DNA of 64,000 nucleotides. Source: Enterococcus caccae ATCC BAA-1240. GTDB taxonomy: Bacteria; Bacillota; Bacilli; Lactobacillales; Enterococcaceae. The stretch is taken from assembly GCF_000407145.1 (NCBI RefSeq), contig NZ_KE136473.1:931827-995826 (forward strand), given 5' to 3'. A program made the translations under genes and the position numbers. Shown here piece by piece: positions 8,417 through 17,715 of this stretch; position 1 is the stretch's first letter, and each line of letters starts with the position of its first letter. Below the pieces are notes generated by a model. That model saw only the letters and a program-made list of their open reading frames with translations, was not told where the DNA came from and made no database searches.

Positions 8417-9160
8417 TCAATGATCAAAAATCGGTCCAGATAGAGTAAATTGAAACGTATTCCGGTCAACGTGGCCAACGACTTCTTGACTTTGATAAAG
8501 TTCAATGAGAAACTGTGCCATTTCTTTTGCAGTATGGAAAGTCGTAAAACCTTTCGTGTAATCATAGTCTTTAGAATCATTAGCAATTTGAGCAAATTCA
8601 GTTTCAGTAGCAGCTGGTGCTAAGACTTTTGCTTTCAACTGGGCACCTTTTGCTTTTAATTCCAACGCAAGACCTTCTGTAAAGGCACTAACATAAAATT
8701 TTGTAGCGCAATAGGTTACCGCATTAGGAACATTCTTATATCCGCCAGCAGAGGATAGATTGATCAATTGTGCATGTTCTACCTTTTCGTAATCTGTCAC
8801 ATAAAGTATAGAAAGCAGTGTCAATGCTTCGATATTCAAATGTAGCATTTGCGTTACTTTATTTAAGTCCTGATCAGTAACTGAATGGTAATAACCAAAG
8901 CCAGCATTGTTGATCCAAGTCTCGATATCATATTTTTTTAGCGTCTCATATAACGCCAGAACAGCTTTTTCTTGAGATAAATCGGCAATTGTAACGACAA
9001 TGTCTAAAGTAGGAAACTCAGATAATATTTCTTGTTTAAGTTGTTCAAGCCGAAACTCTCTTCGAGCAATTAAAATCAAATTTTTTCCTAACTTACTAAA
9101 TGCTTTTGCTGCTTCCAAGCCAATACCAGAACTTGCTCCTGTGATTACTGTATACTTCAT
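8417..9160 (-). CDS. SDR family NAD(P)-dependent oxidoreductase
   Basis: A 247-residue classical short-chain dehydrogenase. The nucleotide-binding motif TGASSGIG is at residues 6-13, followed by NNAGFG, the catalytic Ser in LSSAGG and the YCATK pair of the active site. The start chosen is the ATG at 9160, preceded by taggaggaaat; a longer reading frame to 9196 has no ribosome site. The substrate is unknown. It is divergent from a MerR-type regulator gene, and its promoter carries a 19-bp spacer with a dyad, so it is probably the regulator's target. Confidence 0.88.
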   Translation of the reverse strand: MKYTVITGASSGIGLEAAKAFSKLGKNLILIARREFRLEQLKQEILSEFPTLDIVVTIADLSQEKAVLALYETLKKYDIETWINNAGFGYYHSVTDQDLNKVTQMLHLNIEALTLLSILYVTDYEKVEHAQLINLSSAGGYKNVPNAVTYCATKFYVSAFTEGLALELKAKGAQLKAKVLAPAATETEFAQIANDSKDYDYTKGFTTFHTAKEMAQFLIELYQSQEVVGHVDRNTFQFTLSGPIFDH

Positions 9161-9200
9161 CCTATTTCCTCCTAAGGGGTCATTTTGGTGGTACAATCAA

Positions 9201-9231
9201 AGTATAGAGATTAGAGTACGCTCTATAGCAA
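9201..9231 (-). promoter_or_regulatory. MerR-type promoter of the SDR gene with internal operator dyad
   Basis: On the minus strand TTGCTA and TATACT are separated by exactly 19 bp. The spacer holds most of a perfect dyad (TAGAG-CGTA-CTCTA, 9212-9225). MerR-family regulators characteristically activate promoters with 19-20 bp spacers from an operator placed between -35 and -10. The gene for such a regulator starts 28 bp away on the other strand. Confidence 0.65.
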
Positions 9232-9258
9232 GCACAAATAAAAAAAGAGGTGAAAAAG

Positions 9259-9624
9259 GTGTATACAATCAGAGAATTTTCAAAAAAAATAGGTATTAGT
9301 GAATACACATTAAGGTTTTATGAAAAAGAAGGCTTGATCGAACCTTGTCGAGATGATCACAATTATCGGGTATATGGAGAGGAAGAGCTTGAGTGGGCAA
9401 TTTTTGTAATTAAATTAAAGAATACAGGGATATCATTGAAAGAAATCAAACAATATGCCGATTTAAGAAAAATAGGGGATTCAACCATTACAGCGCGAAA
9501 AAATTTACTATTAAAGCATCGAATAAAAATTTTAAGTGAATACGAAAAGGTTAAAAACCACCTTGAATTGTTAGATGATAAACTTGCGCTATATGACAAA
9601 CTGGAAAAAGAATATAAAAAATAA
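9259..9624 (+). CDS. MerR family transcriptional regulator
   Basis: A 121-residue regulator with the MerR winged helix at the N-terminus (YTIREFSKKIGISEYTLRFY, then EKEGLIEP) and a C-terminal dimerisation coiled coil (about residues 80-118). It lacks the Cys-rich metal site of MerR/CueR types and resembles the AdhR/NmlR-like or general aldehyde-responsive regulators that often control a neighbouring oxidoreductase. The start chosen is a GTG at 9259, 8 bp after aagagg; an in-frame GTG at 9250 overlaps that site. Likely autoregulated from the shared intergenic region. Confidence 0.85.
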   Translation: MYTIREFSKKIGISEYTLRFYEKEGLIEPCRDDHNYRVYGEEELEWAIFVIKLKNTGISLKEIKQYADLRKIGDSTITARKNLLLKHRIKILSEYEKVKNHLELLDDKLALYDKLEKEYKK

Positions 9625-9674
9625 GCCTCAATGAGTCCTTCACAAATAAGTGGAAGGATCATTGAGGCTTTTCG
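9623..9674. terminator. Bidirectional terminator between the MerR and LD-carboxypeptidase genes
   Basis: Long stem AAGCCTCAATGA-TCCTTC / GAAGGATCATTGAGGCTT with one bulge, flanked by A and T runs, between convergent genes. Confidence 0.8.
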
Positions 9675-9675
9675 T

Positions 9676-10635
9676 TTAAAAAAAGGTGATTTTTTTCTGA
9701 GTAGTATCAACTGTAGCTTGATCACCAATCGGAATCGTGAAAATAGGTTGGGTATGTCCAAAGTTCATATCATAGATCACAGGTATTTCTCGTAACAAAG
9801 GATATTTTGCTAAAATAGCCAAAAGTCGCTCTTCGGTCATTTCGGTCTTTTTAGGAAATCGACCAATCAGTAATGCTTGTGGATGTTTAACCACTTGAAG
9901 TAAAGCGGCTAAACCACGAGCAAAATCATGATAATCATCTTCTTCGGCATTTTCAACAAATAAAATCGATCCTTCAAGATCAGGTAAGAATCGTGTTCCA
10001 AAAAGCAACTGGAAAGTACCTAAATTTCCACCATAGCAAATACCAGTGACAGGGGTTGAATGACTATAAATTTTCCATTCATTCGTGTGCAATGTCCGTT
10101 TTGCTTCAGGTAAGTACCATTCATCTTGACTCCATGATTTAGAAGCTGTTACTTCAAAGGGATCTTCAGTTGCAGTGGCTTGCAAAAAGGCTAAGGTCTG
10201 ATAAGGCTGCAATTCCTCCATTTGAAAACTGGAAAAATGAGGACCAACATAAGTCAATAACTTAGTCTTTGTAGTAATCGCATTGCATAAGGCGGTGATG
10301 TCGCTAAACCCGCAAAAAACTTTTGGGTGGCGTTTGATTAATTCAAAGTCCAAATAAGGCAATAATTCATTGCTGTTGAATCCGCCGATGGCTGTTAAAA
10401 TTCCTTTGACACTGTCATCAGAAAAAGCTTCATGAAGGTCTTTTACTCGGCTCATGATCGAAGAAGAGCCAAGGGCATCGTGTTCATTTGTATGTTCTGA
10501 AAAAGTAACTTTGAAGCCTAGTTCTATTAATTTTTGCTCTGCCGCTTGAACACCCAATTCAGTGAGACGTGAAAAACTGCTAGATGGGGCAATGACTCGA
10601 ATCTCATCGCCAGCTTGTAATCGCGGTGGTTTCAT
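9676..10635 (-). CDS. S66 family peptidase (LD-carboxypeptidase/MccF-like)
   Basis: A 319-residue member of serine peptidase family S66. Recognisable segments are the N-terminal GDEIRVIAPSSSFSR, the GGFNSNELLPYLD block, the nucleophile serine in FCGFSDITAL, the glutamate region FVENAEEDDY and the histidine in MNFGHTQPI. Family members trim the terminal D-alanine from muropeptide tetrapeptides (LdcA) or cleave microcin C-like nucleotide peptides (MccF). Sequence alone does not separate the two; the long form with ENAEEDDY is closer to MccF-like proteins of Firmicutes. No signal peptide, so cytoplasmic. Confidence 0.82.
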   Translation of the reverse strand: MKPPRLQAGDEIRVIAPSSSFSRLTELGVQAAEQKLIELGFKVTFSEHTNEHDALGSSSIMSRVKDLHEAFSDDSVKGILTAIGGFNSNELLPYLDFELIKRHPKVFCGFSDITALCNAITTKTKLLTYVGPHFSSFQMEELQPYQTLAFLQATATEDPFEVTASKSWSQDEWYLPEAKRTLHTNEWKIYSHSTPVTGICYGGNLGTFQLLFGTRFLPDLEGSILFVENAEEDDYHDFARGLAALLQVVKHPQALLIGRFPKKTEMTEERLLAILAKYPLLREIPVIYDMNFGHTQPIFTIPIGDQATVDTTQKKITFF

Positions 10636-10822
10636 TTTTATCGCTTCCTTTAAAAAAACTTATTCTTAATTATAGTCAGAAACCTGACGTTTTTGCAAGA
10701 TATAGATAAGAAAGCGTAAGGTCTCTTTATGTCAGAGATGAAACAGTGGACAAAATAAGGTATAATAGTGGAGAATATGATTAATGAATCAAAAGATGAA
10801 AGAAAAAAGAGGTGCCTCTTAT

Positions 10823-11527
10823 ATGAAAAAAATATTAGTTGTAGATGATGAAAAACCGATTTCAGATATTGTGAAATACAATCTTACTAAAGAAGGATAC
10901 GAAGTGTTTACCGCGTATGATGGCGAAGAAGCAGTTGAGAAAGTTAAAGAAGTTGAACCTGATTTAATTATTCTTGATTTAATGTTACCAAAAATGGATG
11001 GCTTGGAAGTTGCTAGAGAAGTTCGCAAAACCTATGATATGCCGATTATTATGGTAACTGCTAAAGATTCAGAAATCGATAAAGTTCTAGGACTAGAATT
11101 AGGTGCAGATGACTACGTAACAAAACCATTTTCAAATCGTGAATTGGTAGCACGTGTCAAAGCGAATTTGCGTCGTGGTGCAACTAGTGCCAAGGAAGCA
11201 GAAACAACGACTCAATCAGAGTTGCCGATTGGAGACTTAACGATCCATCCGGATGCCTATATGGTTTCAAAACGAGGAAGTAAAATTGAGCTGACACACC
11301 GTGAGTTTGAGTTGCTTTATTATTTAGCAAAACATATTGGTCAAGTGATGACTCGAGAACATTTATTGCAAACGGTTTGGGGATATGATTATTTTGGAGA
11401 TGTTCGTACCGTTGATGTGACAGTCCGCCGTTTGAGAGAGAAGATTGAAGACAGTCCAAGCCACCCAACCTATTTAGTAACACGTCGCGGGGTTGGTTAC
11501 TATCTTCGAAATCCTGAACAGGAGTAG
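10823..11527 (+). CDS. walR: Essential response regulator WalR (YycF)
   Basis: A 234-residue OmpR/PhoB-type regulator. The receiver domain begins [15 protein letters not shown], has the phosphorylated Asp52 in LDLMLP and ends in the KPF motif. The C-terminal winged helix includes [10 protein letters not shown] and the final [16 protein letters not shown], highly characteristic of WalR. It controls peptidoglycan hydrolase and wall homeostasis genes. The start is the ATG at 10823 after aagagg; an upstream in-frame ATG at 10784 would add 13 residues not found in the family. A TATAAT lies at 10761-10766. First gene of walRKHIJ. Confidence 0.97.
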   Translation: MKKILVVDDEKPISDIVKYNLTKEGYEVFTAYDGEEAVEKVKEVEPDLIILDLMLPKMDGLEVAREVRKTYDMPIIMVTAKDSEIDKVLGLELGADDYVTKPFSNRELVARVKANLRRGATSAKEAETTTQSELPIGDLTIHPDAYMVSKRGSKIELTHREFELLYYLAKHIGQVMTREHLLQTVWGYDYFGDVRTVDVTVRRLREKIEDSPSHPTYLVTRRGVGYYLRNPEQE

Positions 11528-11533
11528 TGACGT

Positions 11534-13363
11534 ATGAAGAAAAAAGTTCACTTTTTTCAATCGGTAAACTTTAAGATTGCGTTATCGTTTATTTTGTTAT
11601 TGTTGATTGCAATTCAAATTATCGGAGGTTATTTTATTCGAGAATTAGAATCAACAACGATTCGAGATTACAAGAAGAATGTTGACTCTCAAGTAAACCA
11701 ATTAGCAAGTACCTTAAGCACAAAACTAGGTGAAAAAGATCGAGATCGAACTGAGATCGATGCGAATTTAAAAAAAATATTGAGTGACTTTTCCGCCTCG
11801 GATACGATTGAAGCTCGTGTTGTGGATGACAAAGGAATAGTGAGAGCAACTAGTGATTTAAATCAACAAGGGATCATCGGCAAAAAAAATGATTATCGTG
11901 ACTTAAATGATTTCAGTGCGAAGAAATATTCAGCAGTAGATAAAGATAAGCGAGTTTATATCAATGTTCAGCCTATCCAATCCCCGACTGGCGACACAGT
12001 CATCGGGGTTCTTTATGTTAAAAGTAATACCGAAGGAAAATACAAAGAAATCACTGATACAGCCCGCATCTTTTTTACAGCCTCAGTTATAGCTGGTGCG
12101 ATTTCGATTATTGTCACATTATTGATTGCGCGATCGATTACCCAACCGATTGGCGAAATGCGGGAACAAGCTCTACGAATTGCCAAAGGCGATTATACTG
12201 GTAAAGTCAAAGTCTATGGAAAAGATGAACTAGGACAATTGGCTGAAACATTCAATCAACTTTCTGAGCGTATTGAAGAAGCCCAAGAAACGATGGAAGC
12301 AGAACGTAATCGTTTAGACAGTGTCCTTGCTCATATGACAGATGGAGTCATTGCGACCGATAGACGAGGAAAAGTCATTACAATCAATGAAATGGCACTT
12401 TCCTTATTGAATGTAAAAGATGAAGATGTAATTGGTTCCTCCTTATTAGAACTGTTAGACATCGAAACAGATTATACGTTGAGAAAATTATTGGAAGAAC
12501 CAGAAGAAATTTTGATTGATCGCTCACTTTCTTCAATGGAAGAAGATCAAATGATCATTCGTGTTGATTTTGCGATGATTCGCAGAGAATCAGGTTTTAT
12601 TACAGGGTTAGTTTGTGTCCTTCATGACGTAACAGAACAAGAGAAAAATGAACGTGAACGTCGAGAGTTTGTTTCCAACGTTTCTCATGAACTACGGACG
12701 CCGTTAACTAGTATGCGTAGTTATATTGAAGCGTTAAGTGAGGGCGCTTGGGAAAATCCAGAAATAGCACCTAACTTTTTAAAAGTGACACTGGAAGAAA
12801 CGGATCGAATGATCAGAATGATCAATGATTTACTGAATTTATCACGGATGGATTCAGGTAATGGAGAATTACAATTGGAATACGTAAATTTCAATGAATT
12901 GATCAATTTTGTATTGGACCGTTTTGATATGATGGTTGAAGCAAACGACAAAAATTATACCATTCACCGTGAATTTACGAAGCGCGATTTATGGGTAGAA
13001 TTAGATACAGACAAAGTGATCCAAGTTTTGGATAATATTTTAAACAACGCAATTAAATATTCTCCTGATGGTGGAGCAATTACTTGCCGTTTACTTGAAA
13101 CCCATAACAATGTAATTTTTAGTGTCACCGATCAAGGTTTAGGTATACCTAAAAAAGACGTCAATAAAGTATTTGAACGCTTTTATCGAGTGGATAAAGC
13201 TCGTGCACGCGAACAAGGTGGAACAGGGCTAGGACTTGCTATTTCAAGAGAAGTCGTTAAAGCGCACAATGGAGCCATTTGGGTGGAAAGTCAGGAAGGT
13301 CAAGGATCTACCTTTTATATATCCTTACCTTATGAACCTTATGAGGAGGATTGGTGGGAATGA
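11534..13363 (+). CDS. walK: Sensor histidine kinase WalK (YycG)
   Basis: A 609-residue membrane kinase. Layout: first membrane helix about 13-34, extracellular sensor domain to about 178, second helix about 179-200, HAMP 200-252, cytoplasmic PAS about 258-370, HisKA with His385 in VSHELRTP, and an HATPase domain (NILNNAIKYSPDGG, then DQGLGIPK and GGTGLGLAI). This is the WalK type with an extracellular domain, unlike the streptococcal VicK that lacks it. It starts 6 bp after walR and overlaps walH by 4 bp. Confidence 0.97.
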   Translation: MKKKVHFFQSVNFKIALSFILLLLIAIQIIGGYFIRELESTTIRDYKKNVDSQVNQLASTLSTKLGEKDRDRTEIDANLKKILSDFSASDTIEARVVDDKGIVRATSDLNQQGIIGKKNDYRDLNDFSAKKYSAVDKDKRVYINVQPIQSPTGDTVIGVLYVKSNTEGKYKEITDTARIFFTASVIAGAISIIVTLLIARSITQPIGEMREQALRIAKGDYTGKVKVYGKDELGQLAETFNQLSERIEEAQETMEAERNRLDSVLAHMTDGVIATDRRGKVITINEMALSLLNVKDEDVIGSSLLELLDIETDYTLRKLLEEPEEILIDRSLSSMEEDQMIIRVDFAMIRRESGFITGLVCVLHDVTEQEKNERERREFVSNVSHELRTPLTSMRSYIEALSEGAWENPEIAPNFLKVTLEETDRMIRMINDLLNLSRMDSGNGELQLEYVNFNELINFVLDRFDMMVEANDKNYTIHREFTKRDLWVELDTDKVIQVLDNILNNAIKYSPDGGAITCRLLETHNNVIFSVTDQGLGIPKKDVNKVFERFYRVDKARAREQGGTGLGLAISREVVKAHNGAIWVESQEGQGSTFYISLPYEPYEEDWWE

Positions 13364-14667
13364 AAATAGTAGAAAAAATTGTGCGGATTGGCCTAATATT
13401 TTTGGTATTGCTCAGTTTATATTTTTCATTCACGATTTGGGTCAGCTCTTCCAAAAAAGGACTACCAGCCAAAATTGATCCACAACTTGCAACGACAGTG
13501 ATCAATGAAAGGGTTGATACAGACGTATTTTTACCATTACGTTTGGTTCGTATGCAAGATGGAAAATCAGAAATGAACAATAGTGAAAATTTAATCACAA
13601 ACGTTCAAAATGAAATCAAGCATAGCTCATTTGGAAGCCTAACTCAAATTGTTAGTGGAAATTCAGAGCAATTTGAAAGTTATTTATCAATGGATCAAGG
13701 GTTTGAGTTACTTTACGAAGGAACTTTCTCATTAAATGAATATGTTTCTGTTTATGATTTGAATTTAAAACTAATAGAAGTGAGCGCTGATGAAATTTTC
13801 TTCACATGTGTCCAAGTTGATTTGATTCAAAATAGAATTCGTTTTCTAGATTTTAATCGTAAGAATATTTATGAAGCACCAATTACGATCGATAGTGAAA
13901 AAGTTCAAAACCTTATGAACAAAGTTGGCGTAAGATATAACCAAATTTCTGAACAGCAAGCAGTTGCAGGTAAACATTATTATCTGTCAGAAGAGCTGAA
14001 AATGAAAAAATATAGTTATATTTTGGCATCCCAGCCTGTAACTAAGTTCAGAAATGCTTTCTTCTCTAACGCTGAAGATATCCAAACGAATGAAGATAGT
14101 CAAGACTTGTCTTATACAAGCGGTAATGAACGCTTGACAGTGGATGAAAAACTTGGAACGATCTATTTTAATGGCGATTTGGAAGCCCGGACTGCAAAGG
14201 ATAATATTTATTCTGATAGCTTTAAGTATATAAAAAAATTAGGAACAAACATGGGGAATATTCGTTATTTTGACCGGACTAATTCAGAGATTAATTATCG
14301 AACTTTTGTAGAAGGTTTTCCAGTGTTTAGTGAAAATGACAAAGGACAAGTTCGCATTAGGATTGGGAATGATCAAGCAGAAAAATCAAACGTAGTGATT
14401 GAAACGAGCGTAGATACGATTCAAGTACCGATTCCTTCTGAAGAAGAAGTCGATTTAAAAGGAACCGAGAGCTTATTGGAAGAATTGACGATTAATGGTG
14501 CTGATCCCGCGAAAATCAATTCGATGGTGATAGGATATACTTGGCATAAAATCGAAGAAGTAACTCAAGTGGTCGATCTAACTCCGGAATGGTATATTCG
14601 CTATGAGGACAAATGGTATCCAGAACAAGAACTATTGGAATATCTAGCGAAGTTGGAGGTGGGATAG
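13360..14667 (+). CDS. walH: WalRK regulator WalH (YycH)
   Basis: A 435-residue protein with one N-terminal membrane anchor (about residues 8-27) and a large extracytoplasmic part, as for YycH. With WalI it binds WalK in the membrane and tunes its activity. The start is the ATG at 13360, overlapping the walK stop (ATGA) and 10 bp after gaggagg; the upstream in-frame TTG/GTG codons are too near that site. Identified mainly by position and topology, plus the C-terminal EWYIRYEDKWYP segment. Confidence 0.93.
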   Translation: MKIVEKIVRIGLIFLVLLSLYFSFTIWVSSSKKGLPAKIDPQLATTVINERVDTDVFLPLRLVRMQDGKSEMNNSENLITNVQNEIKHSSFGSLTQIVSGNSEQFESYLSMDQGFELLYEGTFSLNEYVSVYDLNLKLIEVSADEIFFTCVQVDLIQNRIRFLDFNRKNIYEAPITIDSEKVQNLMNKVGVRYNQISEQQAVAGKHYYLSEELKMKKYSYILASQPVTKFRNAFFSNAEDIQTNEDSQDLSYTSGNERLTVDEKLGTIYFNGDLEARTAKDNIYSDSFKYIKKLGTNMGNIRYFDRTNSEINYRTFVEGFPVFSENDKGQVRIRIGNDQAEKSNVVIETSVDTIQVPIPSEEEVDLKGTESLLEELTINGADPAKINSMVIGYTWHKIEEVTQVVDLTPEWYIRYEDKWYPEQELLEYLAKLEVG

Positions 14668-15548
14668 TGGACTTCAAACGAATCGAATGGATTTTTTTCC
14701 TCGTATTTTTAGGGTTGAACATGTTCCTTTTTGGCATTTATCAAGAGGGCTTGAAAGAAGAAAATAATGTCTCCTTCTCTGATCAGACAGACAGTATTGA
14801 AAAGCGACTTGCTAAAGATGGCATTACTTACAAAGGCACACTTTCAGGTGAAAAAAAAGAAGGCTATTATTTAAGTGGAGAACAAACTAATTTTTATGAT
14901 GCTATTCAAAAAGAAAGAGAAACAAGAGATCGTAATTTTTTTAAAACGGGTATCGAACTGATCGATAACTCAATAACTGTTTATCCTCAGATGAATTATG
15001 CACAGACTAGTTATTTTATTGATGAAAAAAATGTAGAAAAATCCCTAGAAGCCTTCTTGAATGATAAAAATAGTGTGCTGTTTGGTGGGCAATACCGTTA
15101 TTTATCAGATTTTTCTAGTTTGAATGGAGAATTTCCTGAAATCATTGTGTCTCAAAGGTATAAGAATATTCCATTCAAAGATGACACTGCTCAAATCTCA
15201 TTAAAATTAGAAAACTCAGATGAATCAACAAGTATTCACAAGATTTATAAGTATACTCAAACTCATATTCAGGGAATTGAAGAGCTAAGAGATAAAACTG
15301 ATTTATCATCTGAGCGTGACGCAATTGAAACATTGTATATCAATAATAAAATTCCGAGCAATGCAAAGATCACATTTATGAAATTAGCTTATACAAGAAT
15401 TTATAAAATTCGTGAAAAAAATGTCTATGTGCCCGTTTGGTTTATCGGGATCAAGTCGAGTGGTAGTAATTTGCAGATCGAACAAGTAAATGCCATGAGT
15501 AATACGATCATCACAAATAATATTGTACCAAAGGTGGAAAACCAGTAG
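14667..15548 (+). CDS. walI: WalRK regulator WalI (YycI)
   Basis: A 293-residue protein with a short cytoplasmic start (MDFKRIEWIFFLVFLGLN), one membrane helix (about residues 7-24) and an extracytoplasmic YycI domain. It works with WalH on WalK. The GTG start overlaps the last base of the walH stop (taGTG) and follows gttggaggt. Translational coupling within the operon is likely. The C-terminal IKSSGSNLQIEQVNAMS region is typical. Confidence 0.92.
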   Translation: MDFKRIEWIFFLVFLGLNMFLFGIYQEGLKEENNVSFSDQTDSIEKRLAKDGITYKGTLSGEKKEGYYLSGEQTNFYDAIQKERETRDRNFFKTGIELIDNSITVYPQMNYAQTSYFIDEKNVEKSLEAFLNDKNSVLFGGQYRYLSDFSSLNGEFPEIIVSQRYKNIPFKDDTAQISLKLENSDESTSIHKIYKYTQTHIQGIEELRDKTDLSSERDAIETLYINNKIPSNAKITFMKLAYTRIYKIREKNVYVPVWFIGIKSSGSNLQIEQVNAMSNTIITNNIVPKVENQ

Positions 15549-15600
15549 GGATGGTTGTATAATAGGTAGCTGTAGACTACTGAAGGGAAGCGAAGAGAAA

Positions 15601-16407
15601 ATGAGTCAAGAAAAAGCGTTTAACATTAGCATTCTTGCCAGCGGCAGTACCGGTAATTCCCTTTTTATTGAAACAGAGAATAAGAAGCTACTTATAGATG
15701 CAGGGCTAAGCGGGAAGAAAATCACTTCATTATTGGCAGAAGTTGATCGCAAACCAGAAGATTTAGATGCTATTTTAGTGACACACGAGCATCGAGATCA
15801 TATTCATGGAGTTGGTGTACTGGCTAGAAAATATAAATTAGATGTTTATGCAAATGAAAAAACATGGGCGGCAATGGACCCGTTGATTGGAAATGTCGCG
15901 CTTGAACAAAAACATATCTTTGATATGGGGAAGGTCTTGACCTTTGGTGACATGGATATTGAGAGTTTTGGTGTGTCTCATGATGCAGCTGCACCACAGT
16001 TTTATCGATTCTATAAAGACAATCGTTCATTTGTGATGTTGACGGACACAGGTTATTGTAGCGATCATATTCGTGGGACGATCAAAGATGCAGATGCTTA
16101 TCTTATTGAAAGCAACCATGAGTTGGAAATCTTGCGGATGGGTCCTTATCCATGGAGTTTAAAACAACGAATTCTAGGGGATAAAGGCCATTTATCTAAT
16201 GACGACGGAGCCTTAACAATGGCTGATGTGATTGGAGATCATACGAAACGTATTTACTTAGGTCATTTAAGTAAAGAAAATAATACCAAGGAACATGCTC
16301 GAATGGCGATGGAGTCGATTTTAACTGAAAAAGGTTTAGGTGTAAATTTTGATTTTAATGTCTATGATACAGATCCTGAATCGGCGTCAGAACTATTTGC
16401 GATTTGA
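15601..16407 (+). CDS. walJ: MBL-fold metallohydrolase WalJ (YycJ)
   Basis: A 268-residue metallo-beta-lactamase-fold protein. The metal-binding motif THEHRDH is at residues 61-67 (His62, His64, Asp66, His67), with later ligands in LTDTGY and YLGHLSKENN. WalJ proteins are nucleases linked to DNA repair and to coordination of cell division with replication; the biochemical role is not fully settled. The start is the ATG at 15601, 52 bp after walI. Downstream lies an interspersed repeat with a terminator. Confidence 0.92.
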   Translation: MSQEKAFNISILASGSTGNSLFIETENKKLLIDAGLSGKKITSLLAEVDRKPEDLDAILVTHEHRDHIHGVGVLARKYKLDVYANEKTWAAMDPLIGNVALEQKHIFDMGKVLTFGDMDIESFGVSHDAAAPQFYRFYKDNRSFVMLTDTGYCSDHIRGTIKDADAYLIESNHELEILRMGPYPWSLKQRILGDKGHLSNDDGALTMADVIGDHTKRIYLGHLSKENNTKEHARMAMESILTEKGLGVNFDFNVYDTDPESASELFAI

Positions 16408-16418
16408 TAATGTAAGAG

Positions 16419-16639
16419 AGGATGGAACAGAAGTGTTTAATCTCGAGAACCAAGTAGGTACTGTGCAACAATGTTTACCTGCGACGAGCCTTTAGCGAGA
16501 AAGCATCAACTTGTTCCTCGTTGTATTTTAAAGCAATTTCAGCTTATTTCCGAAGGGATTGCTTCTGATCCCGCCGTTTATCCAGATTCCAAGTGAGTGG
16601 GATATGACTCGAAGAGTTATGTCCTACTCACTTTTTTTG
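16419..16639 (+). repeat. Interspersed intergenic repeat, copy A
   Basis: A stretch directly downstream of walJ that recurs in shortened form at 25989-26105 and, reversed, at 28193-28506. Shared blocks in order: (g)gacagaagtg-like start, caagtaggtactgtgcaaca, gcgacgagcctttagcgaga, agcaatttcagcttatttcc, gggattgcttctgatcccgcc, and a terminal hairpin ending in T8. It has no open reading frame and no transposase. Orientation is sense to walJ, so it may form the 3' end of the wal mRNA or be a separate short RNA. Confidence 0.8.
16593..16639 (+). terminator. Terminator hairpin closing repeat copy A
   Basis: An 18-bp stem (16593-16610 with 16614-16631), 3-nt loop GAA, three G.U pairs, then CTTTTTTT. 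It pairs fully only as RNA of this strand and ends the wal operon. Confidence 0.8.
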
Positions 16640-16795
16640 TTATCCAATCAATATATTATAGATGTTTTAATATATTCTAACGGAACTTGTTTTTTTATAA
16701 TAGGTGCAGTATAGTTAATTATATTTTGGAATGGTAAAAAAACATCCGGAAAATATAGGATTACCGGTGTTATTTTTAGTAGTAGGAGGAATTAG
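16640..16795 (+). promoter_or_regulatory. Promoter and possible attenuator ahead of the permease pair
   Basis: A TATAAT at 16696-16701 is a likely -10 box without a clear -35. In the presumed leader, AACA-t-CCGG (16741-16749) pairs with CCGGTGTT (16764-16771), extended by A and T runs, and is followed by TTATTTTTAG, giving a terminator-like hairpin 24 bp before the start codon. Whether it acts as an attenuator or as a repressor site is not known. Confidence 0.35.
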
Positions 16796-17701
16796 ATGTT
16801 TCAGTTTTTACCTCATTCAGTTTTGCAAATGGGTACAATTTTTCTATCGATCGTGATTGAAGCTTTGCCGTTTGTTATGCTAGGTTGTGTGATATCAGGC
16901 GCTTTACATGTGTTCTTAACACCAGAAAGAGTCAAAAAATTATTGCCTAAAAATAAATTTTTATCGATCGTAGTAGGAAGCTTACTAGGATTCTTTTTCC
17001 CTTCTTGTGAATGCGGCATCGTACCGATTGTTCATCAGTTTGTAAAAAAAGATGTGCCTACTTACACGGCGTTTGCATTTATGATAACTGCACCAATCAT
17101 TAATCCAATCGTTCTTTTTTCAACATATATTGCGTTTGGCAATGCTATGAAATTTGTTATCTGGCGTGTTGTTGGCAGTATGTTGGTTGCATTGGTTGTT
17201 GGGATTTGGTTGGCGTATATCAACAATGAGCCTATTTTGAAACAAGCAGGACTTGATACGGCGTGTACGATAACTGAAGAAGAGCATCATCATGAAAAAG
17301 AGGGATTCTGGCATAAGTGTTGGTCTGTTCTGACACATGGTATCGATGAATTTTTTGATACAGGGCGTTACTTGATAATTGGTTCTCTTTTAGCAGCGGC
17401 GATGCAAACCTATTTACCAACAGGAGCGATTTTACAGCTAGGACACACGAAGCTTTTAGCGATTCTGGTGATGCTTGTGTTGGCAGCGACTTTGTCGTTA
17501 TGTTCCGAAGCGGATGCATTTATTGGTTCATCTTTATTGAGTTTATTCGGAAATGGACCAGTTGTTGGTTTCTTGGTTTTTGGACCGATGGTAGATATTA
17601 AAAATCTGCTCATGATGAAACGCTACTTTAAAACATCGTTCATGTTAAAATTTGTGGGTATCGTAACCGTGGTTGTCAGTCTTTATGCGCTAGCGATCTA
17701 A
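16796..17701 (+). CDS. Permease of the UPF0718 family (YcgR-like)
   Basis: A 301-residue membrane protein with about eight helices and the family motif FFPSCECGIVPI, a Cys-rich block in a membrane segment, plus a second conserved segment LSLCSEADAFIGSS. A cytoplasmic His-rich loop (EEEHHHEKEG) splits the two halves. Bacillus YcgR and E. coli YraQ belong here; substrates are unproven, though Cys and His residues and homology to arsenic/metal permeases suggest a metal or metalloid. It precedes its usual partner with 14 bp spacing. Ribosome site aggaggaatt. Confidence 0.85.
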   Translation: MFQFLPHSVLQMGTIFLSIVIEALPFVMLGCVISGALHVFLTPERVKKLLPKNKFLSIVVGSLLGFFFPSCECGIVPIVHQFVKKDVPTYTAFAFMITAPIINPIVLFSTYIAFGNAMKFVIWRVVGSMLVALVVGIWLAYINNEPILKQAGLDTACTITEEEHHHEKEGFWHKCWSVLTHGIDEFFDTGRYLIIGSLLAAAMQTYLPTGAILQLGHTKLLAILVMLVLAATLSLCSEADAFIGSSLLSLFGNGPVVGFLVFGPMVDIKNLLMMKRYFKTSFMLKFVGIVTVVVSLYALAI

Positions 17702-17715
17702 GGAGGATAGAGTAG

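Noticed and set aside
16419-16639. Interspersed repeat considered as an insertion sequence or CRISPR-like repeat
   Set aside because: No transposase, no terminal inverted repeats, and copies are single and dispersed and not arrayed with spacers.
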